The notes under the pieces were generated by a model. That model saw only the letters and a program-made list of their open reading frames with translations. It was not told the origin of the DNA and made no database searches. Below are positions 42,146 to 49,684 of a DNA stretch of 64,000 nt, one piece after another (positions within the stretch are counted from its first letter, which is position 1; every line of letters starts with the position of its first letter). The translations under genes and the position numbers were made by a program. The DNA is from an uncultured bacterium (GTDB taxonomy: Bacteria > Cyanobacteriota > Vampirovibrionia > Gastranaerophilales > Gastranaerophilaceae), in NCBI GenBank assembly GCA_948684385.1, contig CAPQCU010000002.1:157734-221733 (forward strand). Direction: 5' to 3'.

Positions 42146-42745
42146 ATGTTCAAACGTAAATGTAAAATAACTTTCATATCCCACGGTGCAACCGTGCATA
42201 CGACAGAAGGAATCATAAGTGATGCTGAAAAATATCCAAAGCTTAACGAGCTTGGAGAAGAAGAAATTGAGAAAGTATGTGAATACTTAGAATCCAGAGC
42301 TGTAGCTTACGATAAAATTTACACAAGCCCGTCTGCAAGATGCACCCAGTCTGCACAAATAATAGCAAAGCTGTTCAAAAAAAATACAACCACAATCAAG
42401 CTTTCCTCCAGAAACCACGGTGAATGGAGCGGAAGATGTTACGCGGATATTTTTGAAGAATACGGTCCGAGAGCCATTATTCAAAAACCTAAAGGCGGAG
42501 AAAGTCTAAAAGATTTTAATAACCGTGTTTCTAACATGATTGACAAACTTGTAGAAGAAAACAGAGGCAACAGAATAATTATCGTAACAACTCCGGATGT
42601 TATCCAGTCTGCAATTGCGAAAACTCTTGAACTCAGCCCTGAAAGCCAGTTTAAGAACCTGATTAAGACAGGAACTTTAACCCAGATTAGCTATTTTGAA
42701 GATGATTGGTCAAGCGTAATTTATTCAGATTATATGCCTATATAA
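42146..42745 (+). CDS. Histidine-phosphatase-fold protein lacking catalytic residues
   Basis: 199 residues from 42146. The family RHG motif reads SHG in ITFISHGATVHTTEG. The second catalytic His (VSHGG) reads VTTPDVIQSAI. Other family marks remain: IYTSPSARCTQSAQIIA with its Arg, HGEWSGRCYADIFEEYG with the Glu, and PKGGESLKDFNNRV. It is therefore a phosphoglycerate-mutase-like fold with an incomplete phosphohistidine site and may bind rather than hydrolyse phosphate esters. The upstream ATG at 42110 would include the promoter in the coding region; 42146 is preferred. Confidence 0.75.
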   Translation: MFKRKCKITFISHGATVHTTEGIISDAEKYPKLNELGEEEIEKVCEYLESRAVAYDKIYTSPSARCTQSAQIIAKLFKKNTTTIKLSSRNHGEWSGRCYADIFEEYGPRAIIQKPKGGESLKDFNNRVSNMIDKLVEENRGNRIIIVTTPDVIQSAIAKTLELSPESQFKNLIKTGTLTQISYFEDDWSSVIYSDYMPI

Positions 42746-42858
42746 GTTTCCGGCAAAACTATTTATTTTGAAAAATTAGCGACACAAATACGTCTAACGT
42801 ACACTATTACATTAATTGTGAGCGTTACTTGAAAAATAAATAGTTTAGCCGGAAAAAC
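42746..42858. mobile_element. MITE-like element with 22-bp terminal inverted repeats
   Basis: Left end GTTTCCGGCAAAACTATTTA (42746) and right end the complement of TTTCCGGCTAAACTATTTAT (to 42858), one mismatch over 22 bp, enclosing ~65 bp with no reading frame. It fills the whole gap between the phosphatase-like gene and fliE. No target duplication was noticed. It could also work as a long hairpin terminator for both convergent genes. Confidence 0.55.
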
Positions 42859-42877
42859 CGAAAACGTAAACAAGAAA

Positions 42878-43291
42878 TTATATAGCCATCTGGGTCATTT
42901 CTGTATAAGCTGAAACAATTCTGTTTCTTACCTGAATAGCCATTTGCATACTCAAAGATGCTTTCTCTGCAGCAATCATAGCATCGTGAATACTTGTAGA
43001 ACCGCCCATTGCGATATCTTCCTGCATTCTATCAGCCATTATCCTTGCATCATTAACAGCGTTCAAACTGCTGGAAAACGCATTTCCCATACTGGAAGCA
43101 AAACTTCCGAGTCCTGTCGGATCGCCTTTATCTTTAACAGGATGTGCTTTTGAAGCTTTTTCAAGTGCATCTTCAAACGCATTTTTTTCAACTTCAAAAG
43201 AAGCCTGACCCTGCAAAAGCTTGTTATAATCATTGATTGCATTTAAATTATAATTTGTATTTATCTGGCTTATTTCTGTTGAAAATTCCAT
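42878..43291 (-). CDS. fliE: Flagellar hook-basal body protein FliE
   Basis: FliE links the MS ring to the rod. 137 residues (E. coli 104). The C-terminal family region is clear: NDARIMADRMQEDIAMGGST, then IHDAMIAAEKASLSMQMAIQ and VRNRIVSAYTEMTQM. The N-terminal third is an extension. AAGGGG lies 5 nt before the ATG. Last gene of the RR-HK-flgB-flgC-fliE operon; the MITE-like element follows. Confidence 0.92.
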   Translation of the reverse strand: MEFSTEISQINTNYNLNAINDYNKLLQGQASFEVEKNAFEDALEKASKAHPVKDKGDPTGLGSFASSMGNAFSSSLNAVNDARIMADRMQEDIAMGGSTSIHDAMIAAEKASLSMQMAIQVRNRIVSAYTEMTQMAI

Positions 43292-43338
43292 TTGAGACCC
43301 CTTTATTTTAATTTAACGATTGTCACCCGATCCAATGT

Positions 43339-43845
43339 CTATATGTTCATCGCAGTCTGCATCATTGTTTTAACGTTTTCTGCGACTGTCGCGTTTGCTT
43401 CGTAAGCTTTTGAAGCGGAAATCATACCGACCATTTCTTCAACAAGGTTTACGTTCGGCAAATCTACATATCCTTCTTCGTCTGCATCCGGATGTGAAGG
43501 GTCGTATACAGTCTTAACTGCGTTTTCAGCTTCATAAATCGAATCAACTCTTACTCCGCCTGTTATCATCCCGTTATTCAGCGCAATATTTGCGTTAATT
43601 AACATATTGCCGGTTGCAGGATCAAACTGCGCATCAGGACTGTTTGACGCAAAATTTGAATATCCGCGGTTGATGCTGTCTTCGTAAATAGTTCTAAAAG
43701 CAACGTCCTTCTTAACATACACACCTTTTGAACCATCCGGCTGACGGGTCGTATTTATGTTTGCAATATTACTTGCAATGGTATCCATTTTTACTCTTTG
43801 AGCCGTCATTCCTGAACCGGCTATATCAAAAATATTAAAACTCAT
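43339..43845 (-). CDS. flgC: Flagellar rod protein FlgC
   Basis: A 168-residue proximal rod protein. N-terminus FDIAGSGMTAQRVKMDTIAS and NIANINTTRQPDG, C-terminus VYDPSHPDADEEGYVDLPNV and ISASKAYEANATVAENVKTM, all FlgC hallmarks (the GH of PGHPDAD is SH here). Ribosome site AGGA. It lies in order flgB-flgC-fliE. The window's left edge carries the end of a second FlgC-like gene. Confidence 0.95.
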   Translation of the reverse strand: MSFNIFDIAGSGMTAQRVKMDTIASNIANINTTRQPDGSKGVYVKKDVAFRTIYEDSINRGYSNFASNSPDAQFDPATGNMLINANIALNNGMITGGVRVDSIYEAENAVKTVYDPSHPDADEEGYVDLPNVNLVEEMVGMISASKAYEANATVAENVKTMMQTAMNI

Positions 43846-43937
43846 AATTTTATCCTGACTTTTTACTTGTAATCATATTTTGAGGATGACCTGTTACTTT
43901 AAATTGAACTTGTAATTGCACCATTGTCATCCGACCC

Positions 43938-43988
43938 AATGTTTACCTACTTGCTTGTAGTCTCAAAACCGGCTCAATTCATTTACCC
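43938..43988 (-). repeat. Repeat family copy (type 1) after flgB
   Basis: On the minus strand it begins directly after the flgB TAG: GGGGTAAATGAATTGAGCCG then GTTTTGAGACTACAAGC. Confidence 0.75.
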
Positions 43989-44471
43989 CTATTGACCCCG
44001 GATTGCTTCAGACACATTCGTAAACTGCCTGCGCTCCAAATTCGAAAGCACCATATACCTTGTACCGGTCTTAGATAAATCCATCATTTCACGTTCAAGC
44101 TCAACATTGTTTCCGGTTGAATTGGTACCGCTGTAGATATCCGTCACAACCTGTGGATTATAATCACTCATTACATTAGATTGTAAATACGCTTTCTCCT
44201 GCATTGTAGGAGTTCTATATGTATGAATATCACCCGTAAACGCATCCACTACAGGCGGAACATAATTAATGCTGTTCTGACCTTTAATGTAGTCTTTCAA
44301 ATTCTCGCCTTCAATAATCTCTGCAAGCTGACTTTCAAACGCAACTTCTTTTCTCTGAAACCCCGGAGTCATTACGTTTGCAATATTAGATGAAACAGCG
44401 TGCTGCCTGCTCATCAGCCCGTCCATACCAAGCTTTGTTATTTCTATTGTTCTGTTTGAGATTAAATCCAT
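43989..44471 (-). CDS. flgB: Flagellar rod protein FlgB
   Basis: 160 residues. N-terminal rod motif MDGLMSRQHAVSSNIANVMT with PGFQRKEVAFE (~15-45) and a C-terminal region NVELEREMMDLSKTGTRYMV. Subunit of the proximal rod. It starts 2 bp after the histidine kinase gene; the stop is followed at once by a GGGGTAAAT repeat, and flgC lies ~140 bp further on. Confidence 0.94.
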   Translation of the reverse strand: MDLISNRTIEITKLGMDGLMSRQHAVSSNIANVMTPGFQRKEVAFESQLAEIIEGENLKDYIKGQNSINYVPPVVDAFTGDIHTYRTPTMQEKAYLQSNVMSDYNPQVVTDIYSGTNSTGNNVELEREMMDLSKTGTRYMVLSNLERRQFTNVSEAIRGQ

Positions 44472-44473
44472 CG

Positions 44474-45700
44474 CTATACTAACCCTATTTTTACCGTGAA
44501 TTCTGTGTACTTTTCATCAGAATGTTCCAACTTTAACTGCCCGAGCTGTTCTTCAATCGACCGTTTACAAATACTTAACCCCAGACCGGAACCTCCGTTT
44601 TTAGTAGTAAATCCTTTTTCAAAAACTTTTTCAGGCTCGTTAATCTTACCTGCATTATTAAGGACTCTTACTACCGCAAACTCGCCTCTCTTCTCCGCCT
44701 TCAATTTAACATACTTACCATTTTCAAGCTCATCTTCAATCGTTCCAAAAGCTTCTACTGCATTTTTTACCAGATTAATTATAACCGCAGTCAAAGCATT
44801 TTCATCAGCCATAATCTTCAAATTAGCCTTGCTCTCTACTGTATACTCAATATTTTTGCACTCAAAGTATACTTTCGTCAAATCTTCAACAGTATTAATT
44901 ATCTCTTTCAAATCACAAGGTTTTAACTCTTTATTCTGAGCTGATTTCAAAGAAATCAAAGAATTTCCCGCAATTTTAACAGCCCTTGAAATACTTTCAA
45001 TCCCTTTAAGAATTGTCTCATCTTCAATTTCATTTTTTGCACAATATTTCTTGATAACTTCACTGTACAAATCACAAATCGAAAGCTGGTTTTTAACCTC
45101 GTGAGAAATTTCTCTAACATCCCCCGTGTACTCAGCAGGCTTTGACTGAAACTCTGCAAACCCTAACACCGCATCTTTTGCAGCTTCGTCTAAATTCTCT
45201 ACCAGACGTCTTATTGAGGAGTTTAAAAGTATGTTATCACGTCTGTCCGGTCTGAATTTTTCCTGAAACTGTTTGATATCAACAATAGAATTACGGTTAA
45301 TTATATCAAGAGCCTCATCCTGCAGCTTTGAATTGTAAATCGAATAATACCTTACATAAGTTTTGTTCTCAGTCTTATTATCCCAGATGATAATAGAAAC
45401 AAACCTGTGAGTCATAACGCAGATAAACTCTGTATCAGCCCAGACTTTTTCCCGCAAATTTTCACTCTCATCAGAAAAATCGTAAGACTCGATTTCAGAA
45501 AACTCAAGGCGTTTTAAAAGTCCCATAAGCCCGCTGTTATTAATTATTCTGTAAAGTACAACTCCTGCCTCCGGATTGTCAAGCAAAGGTTCCAAGACAG
45601 CACGAATAGAACAACGAAGCGTCTGTTTCGTGATTATTTTATTTTCCTGAGAGTTTATAAGCTCTCTCAAATAATTTTGCTGCCTTACAATCTTTTTCAT
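44474..45700 (-). CDS. Histidine kinase of the flagellar operon
   Basis: 408 residues, no membrane helix. The N-terminal ~190 residues form an unrecognised sensory domain (LRCSIRAVLEPLLDNPEAGV, VLYRIINNSGLMGLLKRLEF). H-box DVREISHEVKNQLSICDLY (~200; HEVKNQL is the HisKA-type found in NtrB-like kinases), N-box AVIINLVKNAVEAFG (~300), G2 NGGSGLGLSICKRSI (~370). It sits between the NarL-type regulator (9 bp) and flgB (2 bp), so flagellar rod genes and this pair are co-transcribed. The arrangement resembles FlrB or FleS-type flagellar control. Confidence 0.88.
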   Translation of the reverse strand: MKKIVRQQNYLRELINSQENKIITKQTLRCSIRAVLEPLLDNPEAGVVLYRIINNSGLMGLLKRLEFSEIESYDFSDESENLREKVWADTEFICVMTHRFVSIIIWDNKTENKTYVRYYSIYNSKLQDEALDIINRNSIVDIKQFQEKFRPDRRDNILLNSSIRRLVENLDEAAKDAVLGFAEFQSKPAEYTGDVREISHEVKNQLSICDLYSEVIKKYCAKNEIEDETILKGIESISRAVKIAGNSLISLKSAQNKELKPCDLKEIINTVEDLTKVYFECKNIEYTVESKANLKIMADENALTAVIINLVKNAVEAFGTIEDELENGKYVKLKAEKRGEFAVVRVLNNAGKINEPEKVFEKGFTTKNGGSGLGLSICKRSIEEQLGQLKLEHSDEKYTEFTVKIGLV

Positions 45701-45709
45701 CTGCTAATC

Positions 45710-46420
45710 CTAAACTGCAATTTTAACTTTCTTTGTCAAAAATCCGTTATTAATCGCATACAATACAGCTTGAGTTCTATCATTAACCTGAAGTTTTTGG
45801 AAAATATTATTTACATGTGTTTTAACTGTCGTTTCAGAGATAAACAACTTGTTAGCAACACCTTTGTAAGTAATCCCCTGAGTTAAAAGTTCCAAAACTT
45901 CTTCTTCTCTTTGAGTCAAATAATCAAGAAGATTTTCTTCTTCAGCTTCAACTTCTTTCTTTTCAGCTTCAGCTCTGAATGTCTGCTGGAAGTATTCAAA
46001 GAACCTTGAAGATAAAGCCAATGGAAGATAAATCTTTCCGTTCAATACTTCTTCAATAGCGTAAATCAACTGGGCAGAAGCCATAGTTTTTAAAACATAA
46101 CCTCTTGCACCAATCTTCATAGCTCTAAAGATTAAATCAGCATCATCATATCCTGAAAGTGCAAGAACTTTTGTATCAAGCCCTAATTTCTCAATTTCAA
46201 TAATTCCTTGAAGTCCGTCTCTTTCCGGCATGTTCATATCAAGAAGAACAACATCCGGCTGGTATTTCTTAACCAAATTCAAACCAACAGTAACATTTGT
46301 AGCAATGCCAACTACGTCAAAAGTTCCTTCCAAATTCAAAAGTTCTCTAATTCCCGCTAAGTGTTCGTAATTGTCATCAATAAGCAAAACTTTCGATTTC
46401 TTCTTAAACTCACGTCTCAT
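45710..46420 (-). CDS. NarL-family response regulator of the flagellar operon
   Basis: 236 residues. A receiver domain (VLLIDDNYEHLAGI; phospho-Asp in DVVLLDMNMPERDG; Ser in ALSGYD; Lys in YVLKTMA), a linker with an acidic patch (EAEKKEVEAEEEN) and a LuxR-type helix-turn-helix (LTQREEEVLELLTQGITYKG, ANKLFISETTVKTHVNNIFQ). Good ribosome site GGAGAAG. First gene of the operon. A 9-bp inverted repeat (46458-46488) upstream may be its own binding site. Confidence 0.93.
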   Translation of the reverse strand: MRREFKKKSKVLLIDDNYEHLAGIRELLNLEGTFDVVGIATNVTVGLNLVKKYQPDVVLLDMNMPERDGLQGIIEIEKLGLDTKVLALSGYDDADLIFRAMKIGARGYVLKTMASAQLIYAIEEVLNGKIYLPLALSSRFFEYFQQTFRAEAEKKEVEAEEENLLDYLTQREEEVLELLTQGITYKGVANKLFISETTVKTHVNNIFQKLQVNDRTQAVLYAINNGFLTKKVKIAV

Positions 46421-46714
46421 ACTCTCTCTTCTCCCCTTTTATTTACACATCATTTAAATTTAGTATTTTTCTCTCTTTTATACTAAATATATTACCTCCT
46501 TATAGAGGAGTTTTACATCAATACAAGGGTCGATTTTACTGCATTTGAGGTAGATTGAAAGATATAGACCATCCGGTCTATACAAAAACTAAAGTTCAGC
46601 AATAACAAGGTTTTTAAGATTTCATAAGCTCAAAGCTAAGTCATATAGTGTAATTAGAATAGAGGAGCATGGAGTAAGTTTAAGTCGTACATATATTGTA
46701 GGGAGTACAAACAA
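46421..46714. other. Intergenic region with inverted repeats
   Basis: Holds the upstream region of the flagellar operon. 46458-46488 contains ATTTAGTAT and ATACTAAAT, 13 bp apart, a perfect 9-bp inverted repeat. 46564-46579 contains TAGACC/GGTCTA with a 4-nt loop. I see no open frame of note; the short ATG-GAG-TAA near 46670 after GGAG is too short to call. Confidence 0.5.
46458..46488. promoter_or_regulatory. Inverted repeat upstream of the flagellar regulator
   Basis: Perfect 9-bp arms around 13 bp of pyrimidine-rich DNA, ~40 bp before the regulator's start and overlapping TAGTATAAA-like -10 sequence on the minus strand. Confidence 0.45.
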
Positions 46715-46747
46715 AAAAAAGAGCAGATATAAAATCTGCTCTTTTTT
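46715..46747 (-). terminator. Terminator after the pseudopilin gene
   Basis: AAAAGAGCAGAT/ATCTGCTCTTTT, 12-bp arms with a 5-nt loop and T-run, 19 bp past the stop at 46766. Confidence 0.85.
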
Positions 46748-46765
46748 AAAATATTTTATACAACT

Positions 46766-47431
46766 CTAGTTATTGAATGCCCATTGAGCTGCTGCACCGT
46801 TAGGAACTGCGAAACCGCCTCTTAATCTGATACCGAATTGGTCTTTGATTACACGGTTAGCTTTAACTGAACAATCTTTTCCTGTATCGTTAACAGCTGC
46901 TGAGTTCAACATACCTGCATTACCCTGGCAGTTTGATAACAAGTTAGGACCTTTAGCTCCGTTTGTATCATATAAAGCTTTGATACCGTAAACTAAACCA
47001 TCTTGCTGCATAGCTTTAACAGTAGCATTTGTAATCAAAGTATTAGCATCGTTAGGGAATGCAATTGCAGAACCGTCACGGAAGAATACTACAAAGTTTG
47101 AAGCACCGTTGTTTACAGCTTTTGCTTCGTTTGTAGTTGTACCTGTTGTTTGATAATCAACTGTTGTACGGCTAGCTAACAGACCATACAAAGATTGAGA
47201 TTCTGAATTATTTGTAGAAGTTTCATTGAAAGAAGCATAGTCAAAACCTGCAATAGCTGAGTTCATTTGAGCAGCTTCTGTTAAAGTGTTGATACCTTTT
47301 TTCAAAGCAGTTCTAGCTTGTTGTTCTTGAGTATTTGTCATCAATGCAGGAAGAGTTAACGTTGCAACTACACCAATGATAGCCAAGGTAATCAAAACTT
47401 CCGCAAGAGTAAAACCATTCTTCTTCATCAT
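46766..47431 (-). CDS. Type IV pilin-like / type II secretion pseudopilin
   Basis: 221 residues. Class III leader MMKKNG then FTLAEVLITLAIIGVVATLT, with Glu5 present; prepilin peptidase should cut after Gly. The globular part ends with NCQGNAGMLNSAAVNDTGKD (paired cysteines likely) and a Trp near the C-terminus. Ribosome site AAGGAAT. It is a monocistronic gene with its own terminator. No pilus assembly genes are in the window. It could serve in twitching, DNA uptake or secretion. Confidence 0.88.
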   Translation of the reverse strand: MMKKNGFTLAEVLITLAIIGVVATLTLPALMTNTQEQQARTALKKGINTLTEAAQMNSAIAGFDYASFNETSTNNSESQSLYGLLASRTTVDYQTTGTTTNEAKAVNNGASNFVVFFRDGSAIAFPNDANTLITNATVKAMQQDGLVYGIKALYDTNGAKGPNLLSNCQGNAGMLNSAAVNDTGKDCSVKANRVIKDQFGIRLRGGFAVPNGAAAQWAFNN

Positions 47432-47580
47432 AATATTCCTTTCTCTTCTTATATTATTAGAATTTTCTTCATTTATCTATACAATCATTTTAACAAACCA
47501 ACCCGTTTATGTCAATATAATATTCACTAAAACTTAACGATTACCCCGCACCACGATTAACCCGCCTGCAGCACAGGTAT

Positions 47581-48030
47581 TTAAACCAAAATCTCAAACT
47601 TGTCAGCACGTGTTCTGATTAAAGATACGGCAGCTTGAGCATTTAAAAAGTTCAAAGCTCCCATAAAGCTTGATTTATTGCTCAATCCGGCTCTTGCTTC
47701 CTGCATAGTATTCGCAACCTGAGCACCTGCAATTTGCTCATTTATTATACGACTCTGAGCTGCAGCTCTTTCCACACCTTCTTTTTGCGGGAAACCGATT
47801 TCTTTATTATTTTCCGGCTCTAAATCTTGCTCTGCAGCAGCTTCAGGCTTATTAACAATCTTGGAAAACGGATTATTCTGACTCACAAAAGAAGAGCGGG
47901 CCATGTCCATGACATCATTCTGAACATCCTCTGTCATAGCAGCAGCACGTTCTTTAGCACGCTTAAATATCATATCTTTCAAAGCGTCAGCTTCCTGTTT
48001 ATTCACGAATGTATCAAATTTGTAAGCCAT
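47581..48030 (-). CDS. Hypothetical helical protein
   Basis: 149 residues from the Met at 48030 (GAGGA upstream). Highly charged helices: KQEADALKDMIFKRAKERAA, EDVQNDVMDMARSSFVSQNN and the C-terminus LNAQAAVSLIRTRADKF. The amphipathic composition and A/N-rich C-terminal helix resemble flagellar axial or chaperone-like proteins, but no family is recognised. Confidence 0.55.
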   Translation of the reverse strand: MAYKFDTFVNKQEADALKDMIFKRAKERAAAMTEDVQNDVMDMARSSFVSQNNPFSKIVNKPEAAAEQDLEPENNKEIGFPQKEGVERAAAQSRIINEQIAGAQVANTMQEARAGLSNKSSFMGALNFLNAQAAVSLIRTRADKFEILV

Positions 48031-48411
48031 ATTTTTCCTCGTATATATATAAAAACACAATTGTAAAGAAAATTGACGAATTTATATATATTTAATATAT
48101 ATTTGTTACATAAGTTAACATTGTTGTTTTCTTAGATATTTCTATGTATAGCTGGCTTACATCCCGTTTCTGCGTCAAGGCTTATGTAAAGTTATTGACA
48201 TGGTTATTTGTATTTTTAGGTTATTTGATGTACAATTAAATTGCTATTTATATTTCGGCTAGTGTAAAATCTTAACAGGAAGGATAATAACCGACCTGTT
48301 TTCTTTTGGGGTAAATGGTAAATAATTTAATTGCACCCACCCCTGCAGATTTAGAATTTTACCGTATCGTCCAATACCATTTGTCCCTCTACTCCATATA
48401 ATAAATGTACT
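48031..48411. other. Intergenic region before the ECF sigma gene
   Basis: AT-rich near 48050-48110. TTGACA occurs at ~48196 with no good -10 after it. AACAGG and CCTGTT (6-bp inverted pair) flank 48275-48300. A partial GGGGTAAATGGTAAATAAT, similar to the repeat family, is at ~48310. TATAAT at 48397-48402 lies 9 nt before the ATG. No gene seen. Confidence 0.45.
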
Positions 48412-48981
48412 ATGCCAAATTCAAAGTACAAAAAAAGGGATATTCATACACTTATTGCTCTGGCTCAGGAAAATGACTCCAAAGCGCTTGAAGAGCTAAT
48501 CAGGCGAATTCAAAGAAACATTTTCACTATGTTCAGCTATCTTACCGAGAAAAGGCAGGATATTGCTGATTTAACGCAGGAAGCGCTTGTTAAAATGGCA
48601 AAAAACATTCATACTCTTAAAGATATTTCCAAGTTCAAGCCATGGCTTAATCAAATCGTTACAAATATTTTTTATGATTATTTAAAAAAGCATGCAAATG
48701 ATAAGAAAATTGATTTAGACAACGACAAGCTGCTTGAAATCAAGGATAAAATCGGGTGCGAACCGGGAGAAAAATGTCTTTTTTCAGAGATGGAAAAACT
48801 AATCAAAGCCGCAATTCTAAGTCTTCCCGACAATCTACGTATCGTCATAATCTTAAGAGAATATGAAGGCTTAAGTTATGATGACATTGCAAAAATTACA
48901 AACACAGCAATAGGCACCGTAAAATCCCGCATTTCAAGAGCAAGGCTTAAATTACAAGAAGAGTTAAGAGACTTTATATAG
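48412..48981 (+). CDS. ECF-type RNA polymerase sigma factor
   Basis: 189 residues, SigW/RpoE-like. Region 2: ALEELIRRIQRNIFTMFSYL and the -10 recognition helix QDIADLTQEALVKMAKNIHT. Region 4: LPDNLRIVIILREYEGLSYD, IAKITNTAIGTVKSRISRAR. A 119-bp gap separates it from a zinc-finger membrane anti-sigma. Regulon unknown; typically envelope stress. The stop TAG is followed by a repeat. TATAAT sits 9 nt before the ATG, so the leader is very short. Confidence 0.92.
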   Translation: MPNSKYKKRDIHTLIALAQENDSKALEELIRRIQRNIFTMFSYLTEKRQDIADLTQEALVKMAKNIHTLKDISKFKPWLNQIVTNIFYDYLKKHANDKKIDLDNDKLLEIKDKIGCEPGEKCLFSEMEKLIKAAILSLPDNLRIVIILREYEGLSYDDIAKITNTAIGTVKSRISRARLKLQEELRDFI

Positions 48982-49026
48982 GGGTAGGGGGGGGTAAATA
49001 TATTGGGTTGGATTTGAGACTACAAA
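48982..49026 (+). repeat. Repeat family copy (type 1) after the sigma gene
   Basis: GGGGTAGGGGGGGGTAAATA then TATTGGGTTGGATTTGAG and ACTACAAATTTG. It begins at the stop codon of the sigma gene and lies between sigma and anti-sigma. Confidence 0.7.
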
Positions 49027-49100
49027 TTTGATGTCAGGCCGCGAGGGGGAATGAAAGGGATTTGCAAATAAAAACAATAAACTTATTTAAAGGAGAAAAA

Positions 49101-49637
49101 ATGGAAATAACCTGTGCACAAATGGATGTTCTTCTCTCGTTCTACATAGAAGGAGACTTGAGCAAAGCACTAAAATCAAAAGTTGAAGAACATCTTAAAG
49201 AATGTTCTGCCTGTCGTGCAAAATACGAAATAGTAAAAAGCATGCTAAAAGAGCTCCGCTCAACTGTAGAAGACAAAGAAGAAGTGTTTTCGCCAACTGC
49301 AACAAGTCAGTACAGAATTTTTAAGAACAATCTTTCTGCATACATAGACAACGAGCTTCCGGCAGAAGAAAGCATTAAAATCAAAAAATACACAATTAAC
49401 AACAAACAGGCACGCAAAGAGCTTGAAGACACTTACAACATCCGCAGGCTTATGAATGAGTCGTTTCACAAATCAAGACTGGATGCAAGGCAGGATTTTT
49501 CAAAAAATGTTATCAAGCAGCTAAACCTCAACGAAGAATACAATCTTTCTTTTCATCCTGTTCTAAAATTAGCTATAGCTTTTGTCATGACCGTACTGGT
49601 TCTTTCTGCAATAATAATTTTTTCTTTGACTTTATAA
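49101..49637 (+). CDS. Zinc-finger (zf-HC2) membrane anti-sigma factor
   Basis: 178 residues from the Met at 49101 (AAAGGAG upstream). The N-terminus has the ZAS motif: CAQMDVLLSFYIEGDLSKAL..., then HLKECSACRAKYEIVK (HxxxCxxC). A second, cysteine-free half (NNLSAYIDNELPAEESIKIK) repeats the same fold pattern. One C-terminal transmembrane helix (LAIAFVMTVLVLSAIIIFSL). It should hold the sigma at the membrane until a signal frees it. A terminator-like hairpin follows. Confidence 0.88.
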   Translation: MEITCAQMDVLLSFYIEGDLSKALKSKVEEHLKECSACRAKYEIVKSMLKELRSTVEDKEEVFSPTATSQYRIFKNNLSAYIDNELPAEESIKIKKYTINNKQARKELEDTYNIRRLMNESFHKSRLDARQDFSKNVIKQLNLNEEYNLSFHPVLKLAIAFVMTVLVLSAIIIFSLTL

Positions 49638-49643
49638 GATAAA

Positions 49644-49674
49644 AGAGGGGCGGACTTTTCAAGTCCGCCCCTCT
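49644..49674. terminator. Hairpin between anti-sigma and clpC
   Basis: AGAGGGGCGGACTT/AAGTCCGCCCCTCT, 14-bp perfect arms with a 3-nt loop; convergent genes either side. Confidence 0.8.
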
Positions 49675-49684
49675 AAATTATATT

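Noticed and set aside
48031..48411. ECF-type autoregulated promoter (GGAAC ... TC)
   Set aside because: No convincing GGAAC box at the proper distance before the sigma gene.
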